DNA from: Sphingobium sp. TCM1
Lineage (GTDB): Bacteria > Pseudomonadota > Alphaproteobacteria > Sphingomonadales > Sphingomonadaceae
DNA length: 64,000 bases
Assembly (NCBI RefSeq): GCF_001650725.1
Contig: NZ_LXVX01000041.1
Span: forward strand, 1-64,000
Direction of reading: 5' to 3'
The notes under the pieces are model-generated. The model was not told the DNA's origin and searched no databases. It was given only the letters and a program-made list of their open reading frames with translations. Every line of letters starts with the position of its first letter. The stretch's first letter is position 1. The position numbers and the translations under genes were made by a program. This document shows, piece by piece, positions 8,055 to 16,941 of the stretch.

Positions 8055-9140
8055 TCAAGCAACCCCGTCCAGCTGCGCCAGCCGCGCCGCCTCGTCCTCG
8101 GCGATCAGCGCGTCGATGACTTCGGCCAGGCCCGGGCCTTCGAGAATTTCGGGCAGGCGATGCAGGGTCAGGTTGATGCGATGGTCGGTGACGCGCCCCT
8201 GCGGAAAATTATAGGTGCGGATGCGTTCGGAGCGGTCGCCCGACCCCACCATCGCCTTGCGCGCGCCGGCCTGTTCGCTCTGGGTGCGCTCGCGCTCGGC
8301 TTCATAGAGGCGCGCGCGCAGCACCTGCATCGCCTTCGCCTTGTTCTTGTGCTGGGAGCGTTCATCCTGCTGGGTGACAACGATGCCGCTCGGCAAATGG
8401 GTGATGCGAACGGCGGAATCGGTGGTGTTGACATGCTGGCCGCCCGCGCCCGACGCGCGATAGATGTCGATCTTGAGGTCACTGTCAGCGATCTGGACAT
8501 CGACTTCCTCCGGTTCGGGAAGGACGGCGACGGTGGCCGCGCTGGTGTGGATGCGCCCGCCGCTTTCGGTGACGGGCACGCGCTGGACCCGGTGGACGCC
8601 GCTTTCGAACTTCAGCTTGGCGAACACGCCGGCGCCGTTGATGCTGGCGACAACTTCCTTGAAGCCGCCCTGTTCCGAGGCGTTGGCGGAGATCATCTCC
8701 ATCTTCCACCCCTGCGTATCGGCGTAGCGCTGATACATGCGGAACAGGTCGCCGGCGAAGAGCGCGGCTTCATCCCCGCCGGTGCCGGCGCGGATTTCCA
8801 GCATGGCGGGCCGGGCGTCGGCGGCGTCGCGGGGCAGCAATTGCAGCGCCAGCGCACGCTCGGCCGCGGGCAGCTGGCTCTTGAGCAGCTGCATCTCCTC
8901 CTGCGCCATCTCGCGCATCAGCGGATCGGCTTCCTCGCCGCCGGTCATCGCCTCCAGCGCGGCCAGTTCCTGCCGCAACCGGCGCAGTTCGCGCGCGGCG
9001 TTGGCGACCGGCTCGATCTCAGCATATTCCTTGGACAGTTTCACGAACGCGTCGGCGGCCAGATCGGCGCGCGTCATCGACGCCTGCACCTCGTCCCGGC
9101 GCGCCTCGATCTGCGCGATGCGTTCGGCGGAAATGTGCAT
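8055..9140 (-). CDS. prfA: peptide chain release factor 1
   Basis: A 361-aa class I release factor. The GGQ motif that triggers peptidyl-tRNA hydrolysis is at 233-235. The tripeptide PVT (189-191) is the PxT anticodon motif of RF1, which reads UAA and UAG, rather than the SPF of RF2. Its ATG shares one base with the hisS stop (TAATG), so translation is coupled to hisS. Downstream is prmC, which modifies the GGQ glutamine. Confidence 0.97.
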   Translation of the reverse strand: MHISAERIAQIEARRDEVQASMTRADLAADAFVKLSKEYAEIEPVANAARELRRLRQELAALEAMTGGEEADPLMREMAQEEMQLLKSQLPAAERALALQLLPRDAADARPAMLEIRAGTGGDEAALFAGDLFRMYQRYADTQGWKMEMISANASEQGGFKEVVASINGAGVFAKLKFESGVHRVQRVPVTESGGRIHTSAATVAVLPEPEEVDVQIADSDLKIDIYRASGAGGQHVNTTDSAVRITHLPSGIVVTQQDERSQHKNKAKAMQVLRARLYEAERERTQSEQAGARKAMVGSGDRSERIRTYNFPQGRVTDHRINLTLHRLPEILEGPGLAEVIDALIAEDEAARLAQLDGVA

Positions 9141-10462
9141 TAGTTGGCGATGACCTTGGTTGGATCAAATCCGCGCAACAAACCTTCCACAAAGCTGGTT
9201 TTACTCGCCAAGGGATAGTCGCCCAGCGCCTCGATCTTGCAACGCTCCTGCGATCCATCGACCAGATTGCGAACCGTTACCTCACCTTGGGCCAGTTCAT
9301 CGTCGCCAATGATGATGGCCGTTTGCGCACCGGCCGCGTTGGCGCGCTGCATCCGCTTTTTCATATTACCGCGGAAACCCATATCAGTGACGACGCCGGC
9401 GCGGCGCAGATTGGCGACGATACCGATCGCAACTGCTTCGGCCGCTTCGCCCATCGGAATCACGGCAACGTCGATGCGTGCTGCCTCCGGCATGTCCACC
9501 AGCATCGCCAGCCGCTCGATCCCCGCCGCCCAGCCGACCGCCGGGGTGGAGGGACCACCCAGATTCTCGATCAGCCCGTCATAGCGGCCGCCGCCCAGCA
9601 CCGTGCCCTGCGCGCCGAGCCGGTCGGTGATGAACTCGAACGCGGTGTGGCGATAATAATCGAGGCCGCGGACCAGCCGGGCATTGCGCTCCCACGCCAC
9701 GCCCGCCGCGTCGAGGCCGCTCGTCACCTTCTCGAAGAAGCTGCGCGCCTCATCGGTCAGATAGGCGTCGATGTCGGGCGCGCTGTCGGCCACCGGGCGA
9801 TCGCGCGGATCCTTGCTGTCGAGGATGCGCAGCGGATTGCGCTGCAATCGGTCCAGGCTCTCTTCCGACAGCTGGTCACGATGGGCCTCGAAATGCGCGA
9901 CCAGCGCCGCGCGCCATGCCTCGCGGCTTTCCGCGTCGCCCAGCGTGTTGAGGTTCAGCGTCACGCCGTCGGAGACGCCCAATTCCCGGAGCAACTGGTC
10001 GGCGAAGACCAGCAGTTCCACGTCCGCGCCCGGCTCGCCCGCGCCGATGATCTCCGCGTCGAGCTGGTGGAACTGGCGGAAGCGGCCTTTTTGCGGGCGC
10101 TCGTAGCGGAACAGCGGACCGTGGGTCGCGACCTTCAGCGGCGCATATTGCTGCCAGCCCTCGGTGATATAGGCGCGGCTGATGCCGGCGGTGAATTCGG
10201 GGCGCAGCGTGATGCTGTCGCCGCCCCGATCCGTGAACGTGTACATCTCCTTGGAGACGACGTCGGTCGATTCGCCGAGCGAACGGGCGAATACAGCCGT
10301 GGATTCGAACACCGGCACTTCCACGCGCTGAAAGCCGTAGAGTTTGCGCACCCGGTCGAACGTCGCAACCACATGCGCGAACCGCTCCTGGAACGCCTCC
10401 GCCGTGCCGCCCAACATGTCCTGCGTGCCGCGCACCGGGCGCGGCGTTTCTTGTTTCGCCAT
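9140..10462 (-). CDS. hisS: histidyl-tRNA synthetase
   Basis: A 440-aa class II aminoacyl-tRNA synthetase that charges tRNA-His. It has motif 2 (TLRPEFTA), the histidine-specific LVRGLDYYRHTAFEF block and motif 3 (GGGRYDGLI), then a C-terminal anticodon-binding domain with an insertion of about 15-20 residues relative to short family members. First gene of the hisS-prfA-prmC operon, with a 1-nt overlap into prfA. Confidence 0.97.
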   Translation of the reverse strand: MAKQETPRPVRGTQDMLGGTAEAFQERFAHVVATFDRVRKLYGFQRVEVPVFESTAVFARSLGESTDVVSKEMYTFTDRGGDSITLRPEFTAGISRAYITEGWQQYAPLKVATHGPLFRYERPQKGRFRQFHQLDAEIIGAGEPGADVELLVFADQLLRELGVSDGVTLNLNTLGDAESREAWRAALVAHFEAHRDQLSEESLDRLQRNPLRILDSKDPRDRPVADSAPDIDAYLTDEARSFFEKVTSGLDAAGVAWERNARLVRGLDYYRHTAFEFITDRLGAQGTVLGGGRYDGLIENLGGPSTPAVGWAAGIERLAMLVDMPEAARIDVAVIPMGEAAEAVAIGIVANLRRAGVVTDMGFRGNMKKRMQRANAAGAQTAIIIGDDELAQGEVTVRNLVDGSQERCKIEALGDYPLASKTSFVEGLLRGFDPTKVIAN

Positions 10463-10520
10463 GGCGCGCGCCTTTAACGGTAATTGTTGCCCAAGGAAAC
10501 GCGCTTTTTCGAGCAGTCCG

Positions 10521-11855
10521 CTAGAAGGTGGCGGTCAGCGCGAGCGACACATAGCGCACGTCGCCGCCGCCCGGCGCATTGGGCGCGCCGCGCAGGAAAC
10601 GCCCCTTGCCCAGCCAGCTGGCATTGATTTCGGTGCGCAGCAGCCTGGGCACCGTCCACCAGCGCAGCCGCCCGTCGATCATATGACCGGCGAAGCGGCC
10701 CGAACGGCCGGTCGCGTCCCGCACGCCGGTGGTCGAAAAGGCGTCGGTTCGCGACGCCAGCCACATCGGATGCCAGTTGGCGAACAGGTCGATCCGCTTG
10801 CCCGGCGCCATCTCCAGCCGCAGGCCAGGGGTCAGAATATTGGCCCTGTGGGTCTGGGCAAAGATGCCCGCCGGCACGAAATCGCCCCGGCGCATTCCGA
10901 ACAACGTGTCGAACCGGCCATAATCGCCGCCGCTCCGGTCGCCGCTGGCATAATCGAACTCGGCGGAGAGGCGCGCCCTGAGCGGTCCCGCGAAACTGTA
11001 GCCGGCGTCGGCATGGACGAACCAGGCGGCGACGTCGAGCGGCGCGGCGCCCGGCGCGGTTCCCGCCCGCACGCGCCCCATCTGCCAGATGCCTTCCACT
11101 TCAAAATCGAGGGACGCCGGGGCGGGATCGCGCATCAGCCGCAGGCTCATGCTGTGCAAATGGCGATTGCGGGTCGGCCGCCCCGGCGCATCGCGCTCGG
11201 CAAGGCCGATATAGCCCAGTTCGATCATCGACCGGCGCGACAATGTCTGCGCCGCATAGCCGCCCCACAGCCGAAGGTCCGCACTTTCCCGGTCGATTGC
11301 CGCATCATTGTCCAGCACGGACGCCTCGTCGTCGGGCCGCCGCATCTGCGGCAGGACGTAGATCAGCGTCGCCGATCCGCCCGTCCCGCTCGCCAGGTCG
11401 ATCCGCGCCCCGGTATAGCCGTTGGTGGTGTTGCGATAATCGTCCGCCGCGACCAGCCGCCGCGCGCCCAGGTTCAGCATGAAACGGCCGAGCTGGACCG
11501 AACTCTTGCTGCCCGGCCCAAGCAGCGGGCCGAGATCCGCAGCGACATAAGCCTGCACCGGCTCCAGCGTATTGACTTCGCCCGTACCGATTCCTTCGCC
11601 CGGATGACCATCCCAGACGCGGCTGTCCCACAATTCCAGGCCGACATGGAGCGGGCCGGACCGATAGTCGGCAGCCAGCACGCTCCGCAGGCTGACGAGA
11701 TCGATCCGGTCGTCGAGGCCAGCGCGCGCCTGCCCGTCGAGCGCCTCATAACGCAGCCGGACATTGCCGGAGAGCGCGAACCCATCTGCCTGCGCGGACA
11801 CGGGTGAGGCTATGGCAAGGGCGGAAGCGGCAAAAAACAGGCGTAATGGCGTCAC
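10521..11855 (-). CDS. alginate-export-family outer membrane porin
   Basis: A 444-aa exported beta-barrel protein. It starts at a GTG (11855) with AAGGAG 7 nt upstream and has a signal peptide ending in SAQA. The mature part has alternating strands, the RLRYEALDGQ-type first strand and the family segment GRFMLNLGARRLVAADDYRN (about 143-162), and it ends in Phe, the outer-membrane assembly signal. AlgE-like family members are polysaccharide or general solute channels; no alginate genes are nearby, so the substrate is unknown. It is divergent from the M61 peptidase. Confidence 0.85.
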   Translation of the reverse strand: MTPLRLFFAASALAIASPVSAQADGFALSGNVRLRYEALDGQARAGLDDRIDLVSLRSVLAADYRSGPLHVGLELWDSRVWDGHPGEGIGTGEVNTLEPVQAYVAADLGPLLGPGSKSSVQLGRFMLNLGARRLVAADDYRNTTNGYTGARIDLASGTGGSATLIYVLPQMRRPDDEASVLDNDAAIDRESADLRLWGGYAAQTLSRRSMIELGYIGLAERDAPGRPTRNRHLHSMSLRLMRDPAPASLDFEVEGIWQMGRVRAGTAPGAAPLDVAAWFVHADAGYSFAGPLRARLSAEFDYASGDRSGGDYGRFDTLFGMRRGDFVPAGIFAQTHRANILTPGLRLEMAPGKRIDLFANWHPMWLASRTDAFSTTGVRDATGRSGRFAGHMIDGRLRWWTVPRLLRTEINASWLGKGRFLRGAPNAPGGGDVRYVSLALTATF

Positions 11856-12072
11856 GACCAGGCTCCTTCTTCCCGCAGTTGCGGGGGTGATGAGGCAGCC
11901 TTTGGCGCGCGAGCGCTGACCGGGAAGGCGCTGATCCCGATGGCGCGGGCATGGCCAAAAGCCGCGCGCGGATCAAGCCCTTTTGCGTCGGCAGGGGTGG
12001 ACGCGCGCCCGTCCTGCCGCCATGCTGAACCCATCGGGGCCGTCCGGCCCACATGCCTTTTCGGAGACCTCC

Positions 12073-13992
12073 ATGATCCGCAGCCTTGCTGCCGCCCTCT
12101 ATCTTTCGTCCGCGATCGCCAGCCCGCTGCTGGCGCAGGACGTCATCCGGTCCAAGCCTAGCGCCCAGTCCGTCAACGACGCCGCCCCGACACCCAGGGA
12201 CGTGCCCTATCCCGGCGGCACGATCCGGCTGGAGGTCGATGCGAGCGACACGACCCAGCGCATCTTCCGCGTCAGGGAGACGATACCCGTCGCTTCGGCG
12301 GGTCCGCTCACCCTGCTGATGCCCGAATGGCTGCCCGGCAATCATGCCCCGCGCGGGCAGATCGAGAAGCTGACCGGCGTCACTTTCACCGCCAATGGCC
12401 AGCCGGTCGCATGGAAGCGCGATCCGCTGAACGTCTATGCCTTCAACCTCGACGTGCCGCAGGGCGCGACCGAGGTGGTGGCGCAGTTCCAGTTCCTGTC
12501 CGCCACCCAGCCCAACCAGGGCCGGGTCGTCGTGACGCCGAGGATGCTGAACATCCAGTGGGAAAGCGTCTCGCTCTATCCGGCCGGCTATTATACCCGC
12601 CAGATCCCGATCCAGGCGACCGTCACCTATCCGGCCGGCTGGCAGGCCGCGACCGCGCTGCGCGGCACGAAGACGGGTGATAAAGTCGCCTATGAGACGA
12701 TCGACTATGAAGCCTTGCAGGATTCGCCCGTCTTCGCCGGCCGCCATTTCAAGCCGGTGGACCTTGGCAGCAATGTGACGCTCAACATCGTCGCGGACGA
12801 TGCCGACGAACTGGACTATAAGCCCGAGCAGATCGCCAGGCACAGGAAGCTGGTGGCTGAAGCGGGCGCGCTGTTCGGCGCCTATCATTTCAACCATTAT
12901 GACTTCCTGCTCGCCATCACGGACGAGATGGGCGGCATTGGCCTCGAACATCATCGCTCGTCCGAGAATCAGGTCGAGCCGGGCTATTTCAAGAAATGGG
13001 ATTCGGGCGAGGCGCTGCTGGACCGCAACCTGCTGCCGCATGAATTCACCCATAGCTGGGACGGCAAGTTCCGCCGCCCCGACCTGCTCTGGACGCCCGA
13101 CTTCAACGTGCCGATGCAGGATAATCTCCTGTGGGTCTATGAAGGGCAGACGCAATTCTGGGGCTATGTGCTGGGCGCGCGCTCGGGCCTGTTCACGAAG
13201 GCCGAGACGCTGGACGCCTATGCCCAGATCGCGGCGAAACTGGACACGGCGGTCGGCCGCGAGTGGCGCCCCATGGAAGATACCACCCACGATCCGATCA
13301 TCTCCGCGCGCCGGCCCAAGGGCTGGGCCAGCTGGCAGCGGTCCGAGGATTATTATAATGAAGGGCTGATGATCTGGCTGGAGGCCGACGCGATCATCGC
13401 CAAGGCGACGCGCGGCAAGAAGGGGCTGGACGATTTCGCCAAGGCCTTCTTCGGCATCAAGCCGGGCGACTGGGGCCAGGTCGTCTACAACCGCGACGAG
13501 GTCGTCCGCACGCTGAACGACATCGCACCCTATGACTGGGCCGGTTTCTTCCAGAAATATGTCGATTCGCCGACGAAGGAGACGCCCAAGGGTGGCTTCA
13601 TCCTGGGCGGCTACAAGCTGGTCTATGGCGATACGCCCAACGCCATCACCAAGGCGGCCGAGGGCGCCAACAAGATGGTCGACCAGAGTTTCGGGATCGG
13701 CGCCATCGTCAAGAATGACGGCGAGATCAGCGGCGTGATCTGGGACAGCGCGGCGTTCAAGGCCGGGCTGGCCGTGGGGTCGAAAATATTGGCGGTCAAT
13801 GGCGACGAATTTTCCGGCGATGTGTGGAAGGCCGCGATCAACGCCAAGGCGCCGATCCAGATCATCCTAAAGCAGGATAAATACTATCGCACTTTGACAC
13901 TCGATTATTCGGGCGGGCTGCGCTATCCGCGCCTGGAAAAGACAGGAGAGGGTGAAGGCAGCCTCGATCGGCTGCTCAAACCGAGAACATAA
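12073..13992 (+). CDS. secreted M61 family metallopeptidase with PDZ domain
   Basis: A 639-aa exported zinc peptidase (glycyl-aminopeptidase family). The ATG at 12073 is preceded by GGAGA and opens a signal peptide (residues 1-22). An N-terminal beta domain is followed by the M61 signature GGIGLEHHRSS (287-297), the zinc site HEFTH (323-327) and a downstream VYEGQTQFWG segment giving the third ligand Glu. A PDZ domain occupies about 530-610. Likely periplasmic. The frame extends upstream to 11983, but that part lacks a signal peptide and a ribosome site. Confidence 0.9.
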   Translation: MIRSLAAALYLSSAIASPLLAQDVIRSKPSAQSVNDAAPTPRDVPYPGGTIRLEVDASDTTQRIFRVRETIPVASAGPLTLLMPEWLPGNHAPRGQIEKLTGVTFTANGQPVAWKRDPLNVYAFNLDVPQGATEVVAQFQFLSATQPNQGRVVVTPRMLNIQWESVSLYPAGYYTRQIPIQATVTYPAGWQAATALRGTKTGDKVAYETIDYEALQDSPVFAGRHFKPVDLGSNVTLNIVADDADELDYKPEQIARHRKLVAEAGALFGAYHFNHYDFLLAITDEMGGIGLEHHRSSENQVEPGYFKKWDSGEALLDRNLLPHEFTHSWDGKFRRPDLLWTPDFNVPMQDNLLWVYEGQTQFWGYVLGARSGLFTKAETLDAYAQIAAKLDTAVGREWRPMEDTTHDPIISARRPKGWASWQRSEDYYNEGLMIWLEADAIIAKATRGKKGLDDFAKAFFGIKPGDWGQVVYNRDEVVRTLNDIAPYDWAGFFQKYVDSPTKETPKGGFILGGYKLVYGDTPNAITKAAEGANKMVDQSFGIGAIVKNDGEISGVIWDSAAFKAGLAVGSKILAVNGDEFSGDVWKAAINAKAPIQIILKQDKYYRTLTLDYSGGLRYPRLEKTGEGEGSLDRLLKPRT

Positions 13993-14028
13993 TCACCCGC
14001 AAAGCAACGTGTAGGAAAAGGCATTTCC

Positions 14029-14571
14029 ATGAATATCGAACTGATCCCGGTGGGCGACGATCCGCCCCACAGCCTGAACGTCATCATCGAAGTGCCGACC
14101 GGTGGCGAGCCGGTGAAATATGAGTTCGACAAGGCGTCTGGCGCGCTGTTCGTGGACCGCATCCTGCACACGCCGATGCGCTATCCGGCGAACTACGGCT
14201 TCGTGCCGCACACGCTGTCGCCGGACGGCGATCCGCTCGACGCGCTGGTGATCGCCCGCTCGCCCTTCATCCCCGGCGCCGTCGTGGCAGCCCGCCCGAT
14301 CGCGGTGCTGAACCTGGAAGATGAAGCCGGCGGCGACGAAAAGCTGGTGTGCGTGCCGGCCGACTCGGTCTTCCCTTATTATTCCAATGTGAGCGAGAAG
14401 GACGACCTGCCCGGCATCGTGATGGAGCAGATCGAGCATTTCTTCACCCACTACAAGGATCTGGAGAAGAAGAAGTGGGTGCGCGTCGGCACCTGGGGCG
14501 GCGCAGACGATGCCAAGCGCATCACGCTGGAAGCGATCGAACGCTACAAGGCGGAAAAGAAGGCGGCCTGA
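14029..14571 (+). CDS. ppa: inorganic pyrophosphatase
   Basis: A 180-aa soluble family I pyrophosphatase that hydrolyses pyrophosphate from biosynthetic reactions. It carries the metal-binding signature DGDPLDALV (about 65-73), the RYPANYGFVPHTL block and the C-terminal KKWVRVGTW segment. Length is typical. A strong terminator lies 25 nt after the stop. Confidence 0.97.
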   Translation: MNIELIPVGDDPPHSLNVIIEVPTGGEPVKYEFDKASGALFVDRILHTPMRYPANYGFVPHTLSPDGDPLDALVIARSPFIPGAVVAARPIAVLNLEDEAGGDEKLVCVPADSVFPYYSNVSEKDDLPGIVMEQIEHFFTHYKDLEKKKWVRVGTWGGADDAKRITLEAIERYKAEKKAA

Positions 14572-14595
14572 GGCCGGCCCTTCCGATCGAACAAG

Positions 14596-14632
14596 AAGGC
14601 CGCACCGGATGATCGGGGCGGCCTTTTTCTTT
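14596..14632 (+). terminator. intrinsic terminator of ppa
   Basis: A perfect 8-bp stem AAGGCCGC (14596-14603) pairs with GCGGCCTT (14618-14625), followed by a T-rich run (CTTTTTCTTT context). It sits between ppa and the end of the convergent MocR gene. Confidence 0.85.
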
Positions 14633-14660
14633 GGTCAGGTTCGCGCCTTCCCAGCCATCC

Positions 14661-16124
14661 TCAAATCAATCGATCCGCCTCCAGCGCGAGGGCGAGTGAA
14701 TCGCGCGCCTTGGGCATGCGCGCATGAAGCCGGGCGTCGGCCTCCACCAGCCGCTCGACGCCCGCCTCCAGTTGCGCCTCGTCCAGCGTGAAAGGCAGGC
14801 GCAGGAATCGCTCGAACGCGCCGCCGACGCCGAAGCGCGGCCCCGCCGCGATACGCACCCCCAGACTTTCGGCCAGGGCGGCGAGCGCAGTCGCCTCCGC
14901 GCGCGGCAGTTCGGCCCAGAGGGAGAGGCCGCCCGCCGGCGCCTCGACCCGCCAATGGGGAAGGTGCCGCGCGATCAGGCCCATCAGCTGGTCGCGCCGG
15001 TCGCGCAGTACCGCCGCCCGCGCGCCCAGCCCGACATCGGCATCGATCAGTTGCGCGACGGCCAGCTGTTCGACCACGGGGCTGGCCATGTCCATCGTCG
15101 TGCGCAGGCGGCCGAGCGCGGCGACGGTCTGCGCATCGGCGCGAATCCAGCCGACGCGCAGGCCGCCCCAGAAAATCTTGCTGGCCGATCCCAGGGTGAT
15201 GACCTGCCGCCCGGACAGGTCGTGCATCGCGACCGGCGGTGGGGGCGCGAAGTCGAGGCCCATGGCCACCATCGTCTCGTCGACGATCAGCGGCGTATGG
15301 GTGCGCGCGGCCGCTGCGACCAGCGCACGGCGCGTGGCGGGGTCCATGCTGCGCCCGGTGGGATTGTGGAAATCGGCGATGACATAGGCGAAGCGGGGCG
15401 CGGTCTGGCGGAATGCCGCCTCCATGGCGTCGATGTCCCAACCCTGCATGGGCAGGCCGACCGGCACGGGGACGACATGGGCGCGCTGCAACGCCTGGAT
15501 CGCATTATGGTAGGTGGGATGGTCGATCACCGCCCGGTCGCCCGGCCCCGCCAGCCACTTGAGCAGCAGGGAGAAGCCCTGCTGCGCACCGTTCGTCACC
15601 ATGATCTGGTCGGGAGAGGTCGGGCAGCCGCGCCGTTCATAATGGGCGGCGATCGCGCGGCGCAGCACCATCAGGCCGAGCGGATCATAGCCAAGGTCGC
15701 CGAGATAGGCGGGAAGCGCCTCCACCGCTGCCTGATAGGCGCGGCCGACCCCCGGCGCGGCGGGCAGCGCTGCATGGGTCCAGTTGAGGATATTGCCGCC
15801 GCCGCCCGAATCCCGATCTTCCTGGGGCGCTTCGACATGACCCGTCGGCAGACGGGTGACGCTGCCCGATCCCTGCCGGCTTTCGAGAAACCCCTCGTCG
15901 CGGAGCCGGTCGAAAGCGGCGGCGACGGTGGTGCGCGACAGGCCGAGCGCGGCGGCCAGTTCCCTTTCTCCGGGCAGGCGGACATTCAGGCCCACCCGGC
16001 CGTCCAGCACCAGCATCCGGAGCGCCTGCGCGAGCTGGCGATAGGCCGGCTCCGCGCTGTCCTGCGCGCGCCAGGCGCCCAGCAGGCGCAGGAGAGAGGG
16101 TGGACGAAGCAGCGAAGTGGACAT
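14661..16124 (-). CDS. MocR-type transcriptional regulator (GntR HTH + aminotransferase domain)
   Basis: A 487-aa fusion. A winged-helix GntR DNA-binding domain (about 25-95; LPGERELAAALGLSRTTV) is joined to a class I aminotransferase fold with the PLP-binding lysine in LGSASKIFWGG. MocR proteins sense PLP or amino-group ligands and often control the divergent neighbour. Here that neighbour is a YczE-like membrane protein, the same arrangement as the Bacillus yczR-yczE pair. I use the ATG at 16124 (MSTSLLRPP); in-frame ATGs at 16133 and 16160 are possible. Confidence 0.88.
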   Translation of the reverse strand: MSTSLLRPPSLLRLLGAWRAQDSAEPAYRQLAQALRMLVLDGRVGLNVRLPGERELAAALGLSRTTVAAAFDRLRDEGFLESRQGSGSVTRLPTGHVEAPQEDRDSGGGGNILNWTHAALPAAPGVGRAYQAAVEALPAYLGDLGYDPLGLMVLRRAIAAHYERRGCPTSPDQIMVTNGAQQGFSLLLKWLAGPGDRAVIDHPTYHNAIQALQRAHVVPVPVGLPMQGWDIDAMEAAFRQTAPRFAYVIADFHNPTGRSMDPATRRALVAAAARTHTPLIVDETMVAMGLDFAPPPPVAMHDLSGRQVITLGSASKIFWGGLRVGWIRADAQTVAALGRLRTTMDMASPVVEQLAVAQLIDADVGLGARAAVLRDRRDQLMGLIARHLPHWRVEAPAGGLSLWAELPRAEATALAALAESLGVRIAAGPRFGVGGAFERFLRLPFTLDEAQLEAGVERLVEADARLHARMPKARDSLALALEADRLI

Positions 16125-16164
16125 GAGGGTCATCCCGTTCTGGCCATGGATCAGGGCCATTTAT

Positions 16165-16196
16165 GCCAGATTGGTCCTTTTGAAAAAGGCCAGTTG
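16165..16196. promoter_or_regulatory. candidate MocR operator: direct repeat of GCCAG(A)TTG
   Basis: In the divergent gap, GCCAGATTG (16165-16173) is repeated as GCCAGTTG (16189-16196), start to start 24 bp (about two helical turns). CCTTTT-G-AAAAAGG (16176-16189) lies between them. MocR regulators often bind direct repeats beside the divergent target, so this is a reasonable operator guess. It has not been tested. Confidence 0.35.
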
Positions 16197-16213
16197 CGCG
16201 GAAGAAGCCTCCC

Positions 16214-16816
16214 ATGATGATGCAACGCCGCCTTTTCCAGCTTGTCTGGGGCCTCGCCCTCTACGGCTTTTCCATGGCGCTGATGCTGCGTGCCGATCTG
16301 GGGCTCGATCCCTGGGACGTGCTGCACCAGGGACTTGCCCCGAAACTAGGCCTGAGCTTCGGCATGACGGTCAATCTGATCGGCGCCCTCGTGCTGCTGC
16401 TCTGGTGGCCGCTCCGGCAGCGGCCCGGAATCGGCACCGTCGCCAATATCCTGGTGATCGGGACAGCGGTGGACCTGTCGCTGATGCTGCTGCCGACACC
16501 CGAAGGATTTGCGATGCGATCGGCCTGGCTGGGCGCAGGGATCATCCTCAACGGCCTGGCCGGGGGTGCCTATATCGGCGCGGGTCTCGGACCGGGGCCG
16601 CGCGACGGCCTCATGACAGGCCTGTGCCGCCGCACCGGCTGGCCGGTTAAATGGGTGCGGACCGGAATCGAGATCGGCGTGCTGGCGATCGGTTGGATGC
16701 TGGGCGGTACGGTGGGCGTCGGCACCATCCTGTACGCCGCGACCATCGGCTGGATCGTCCACCACGCCCTGCCCTGGTTCCGCATCGCGGATGTCAAGCA
16801 AGCGGCCAGCGCCTGA
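16214..16816 (+). CDS. YczE/YitT-like membrane protein
   Basis: A 200-aa integral membrane protein with five or six helices. Motifs of the YczE family are visible: LRADLGLDPWDVLHQGL near the start and GPGPRDGLMTGL in the middle (about 127-138). Three consecutive ATG codons (16214, 16217, 16220) leave the start open by two residues. It is divergent from a MocR regulator, which probably controls it. The transported substrate is not known for this family. Confidence 0.85.
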   Translation: MMMQRRLFQLVWGLALYGFSMALMLRADLGLDPWDVLHQGLAPKLGLSFGMTVNLIGALVLLLWWPLRQRPGIGTVANILVIGTAVDLSLMLLPTPEGFAMRSAWLGAGIILNGLAGGAYIGAGLGPGPRDGLMTGLCRRTGWPVKWVRTGIEIGVLAIGWMLGGTVGVGTILYAATIGWIVHHALPWFRIADVKQAASA

Positions 16817-16941
16817 AACGGTCGGCACCGCGATCGAAATCGCGCCATTTCTCGTTGAAAATTCGCGGCCTATCCATTGACGGGGCCGGGCAGACGGGCA
16901 TGATCCGCCGCGCCCTCCCCCGATCACGGAGCATCCTCCCC

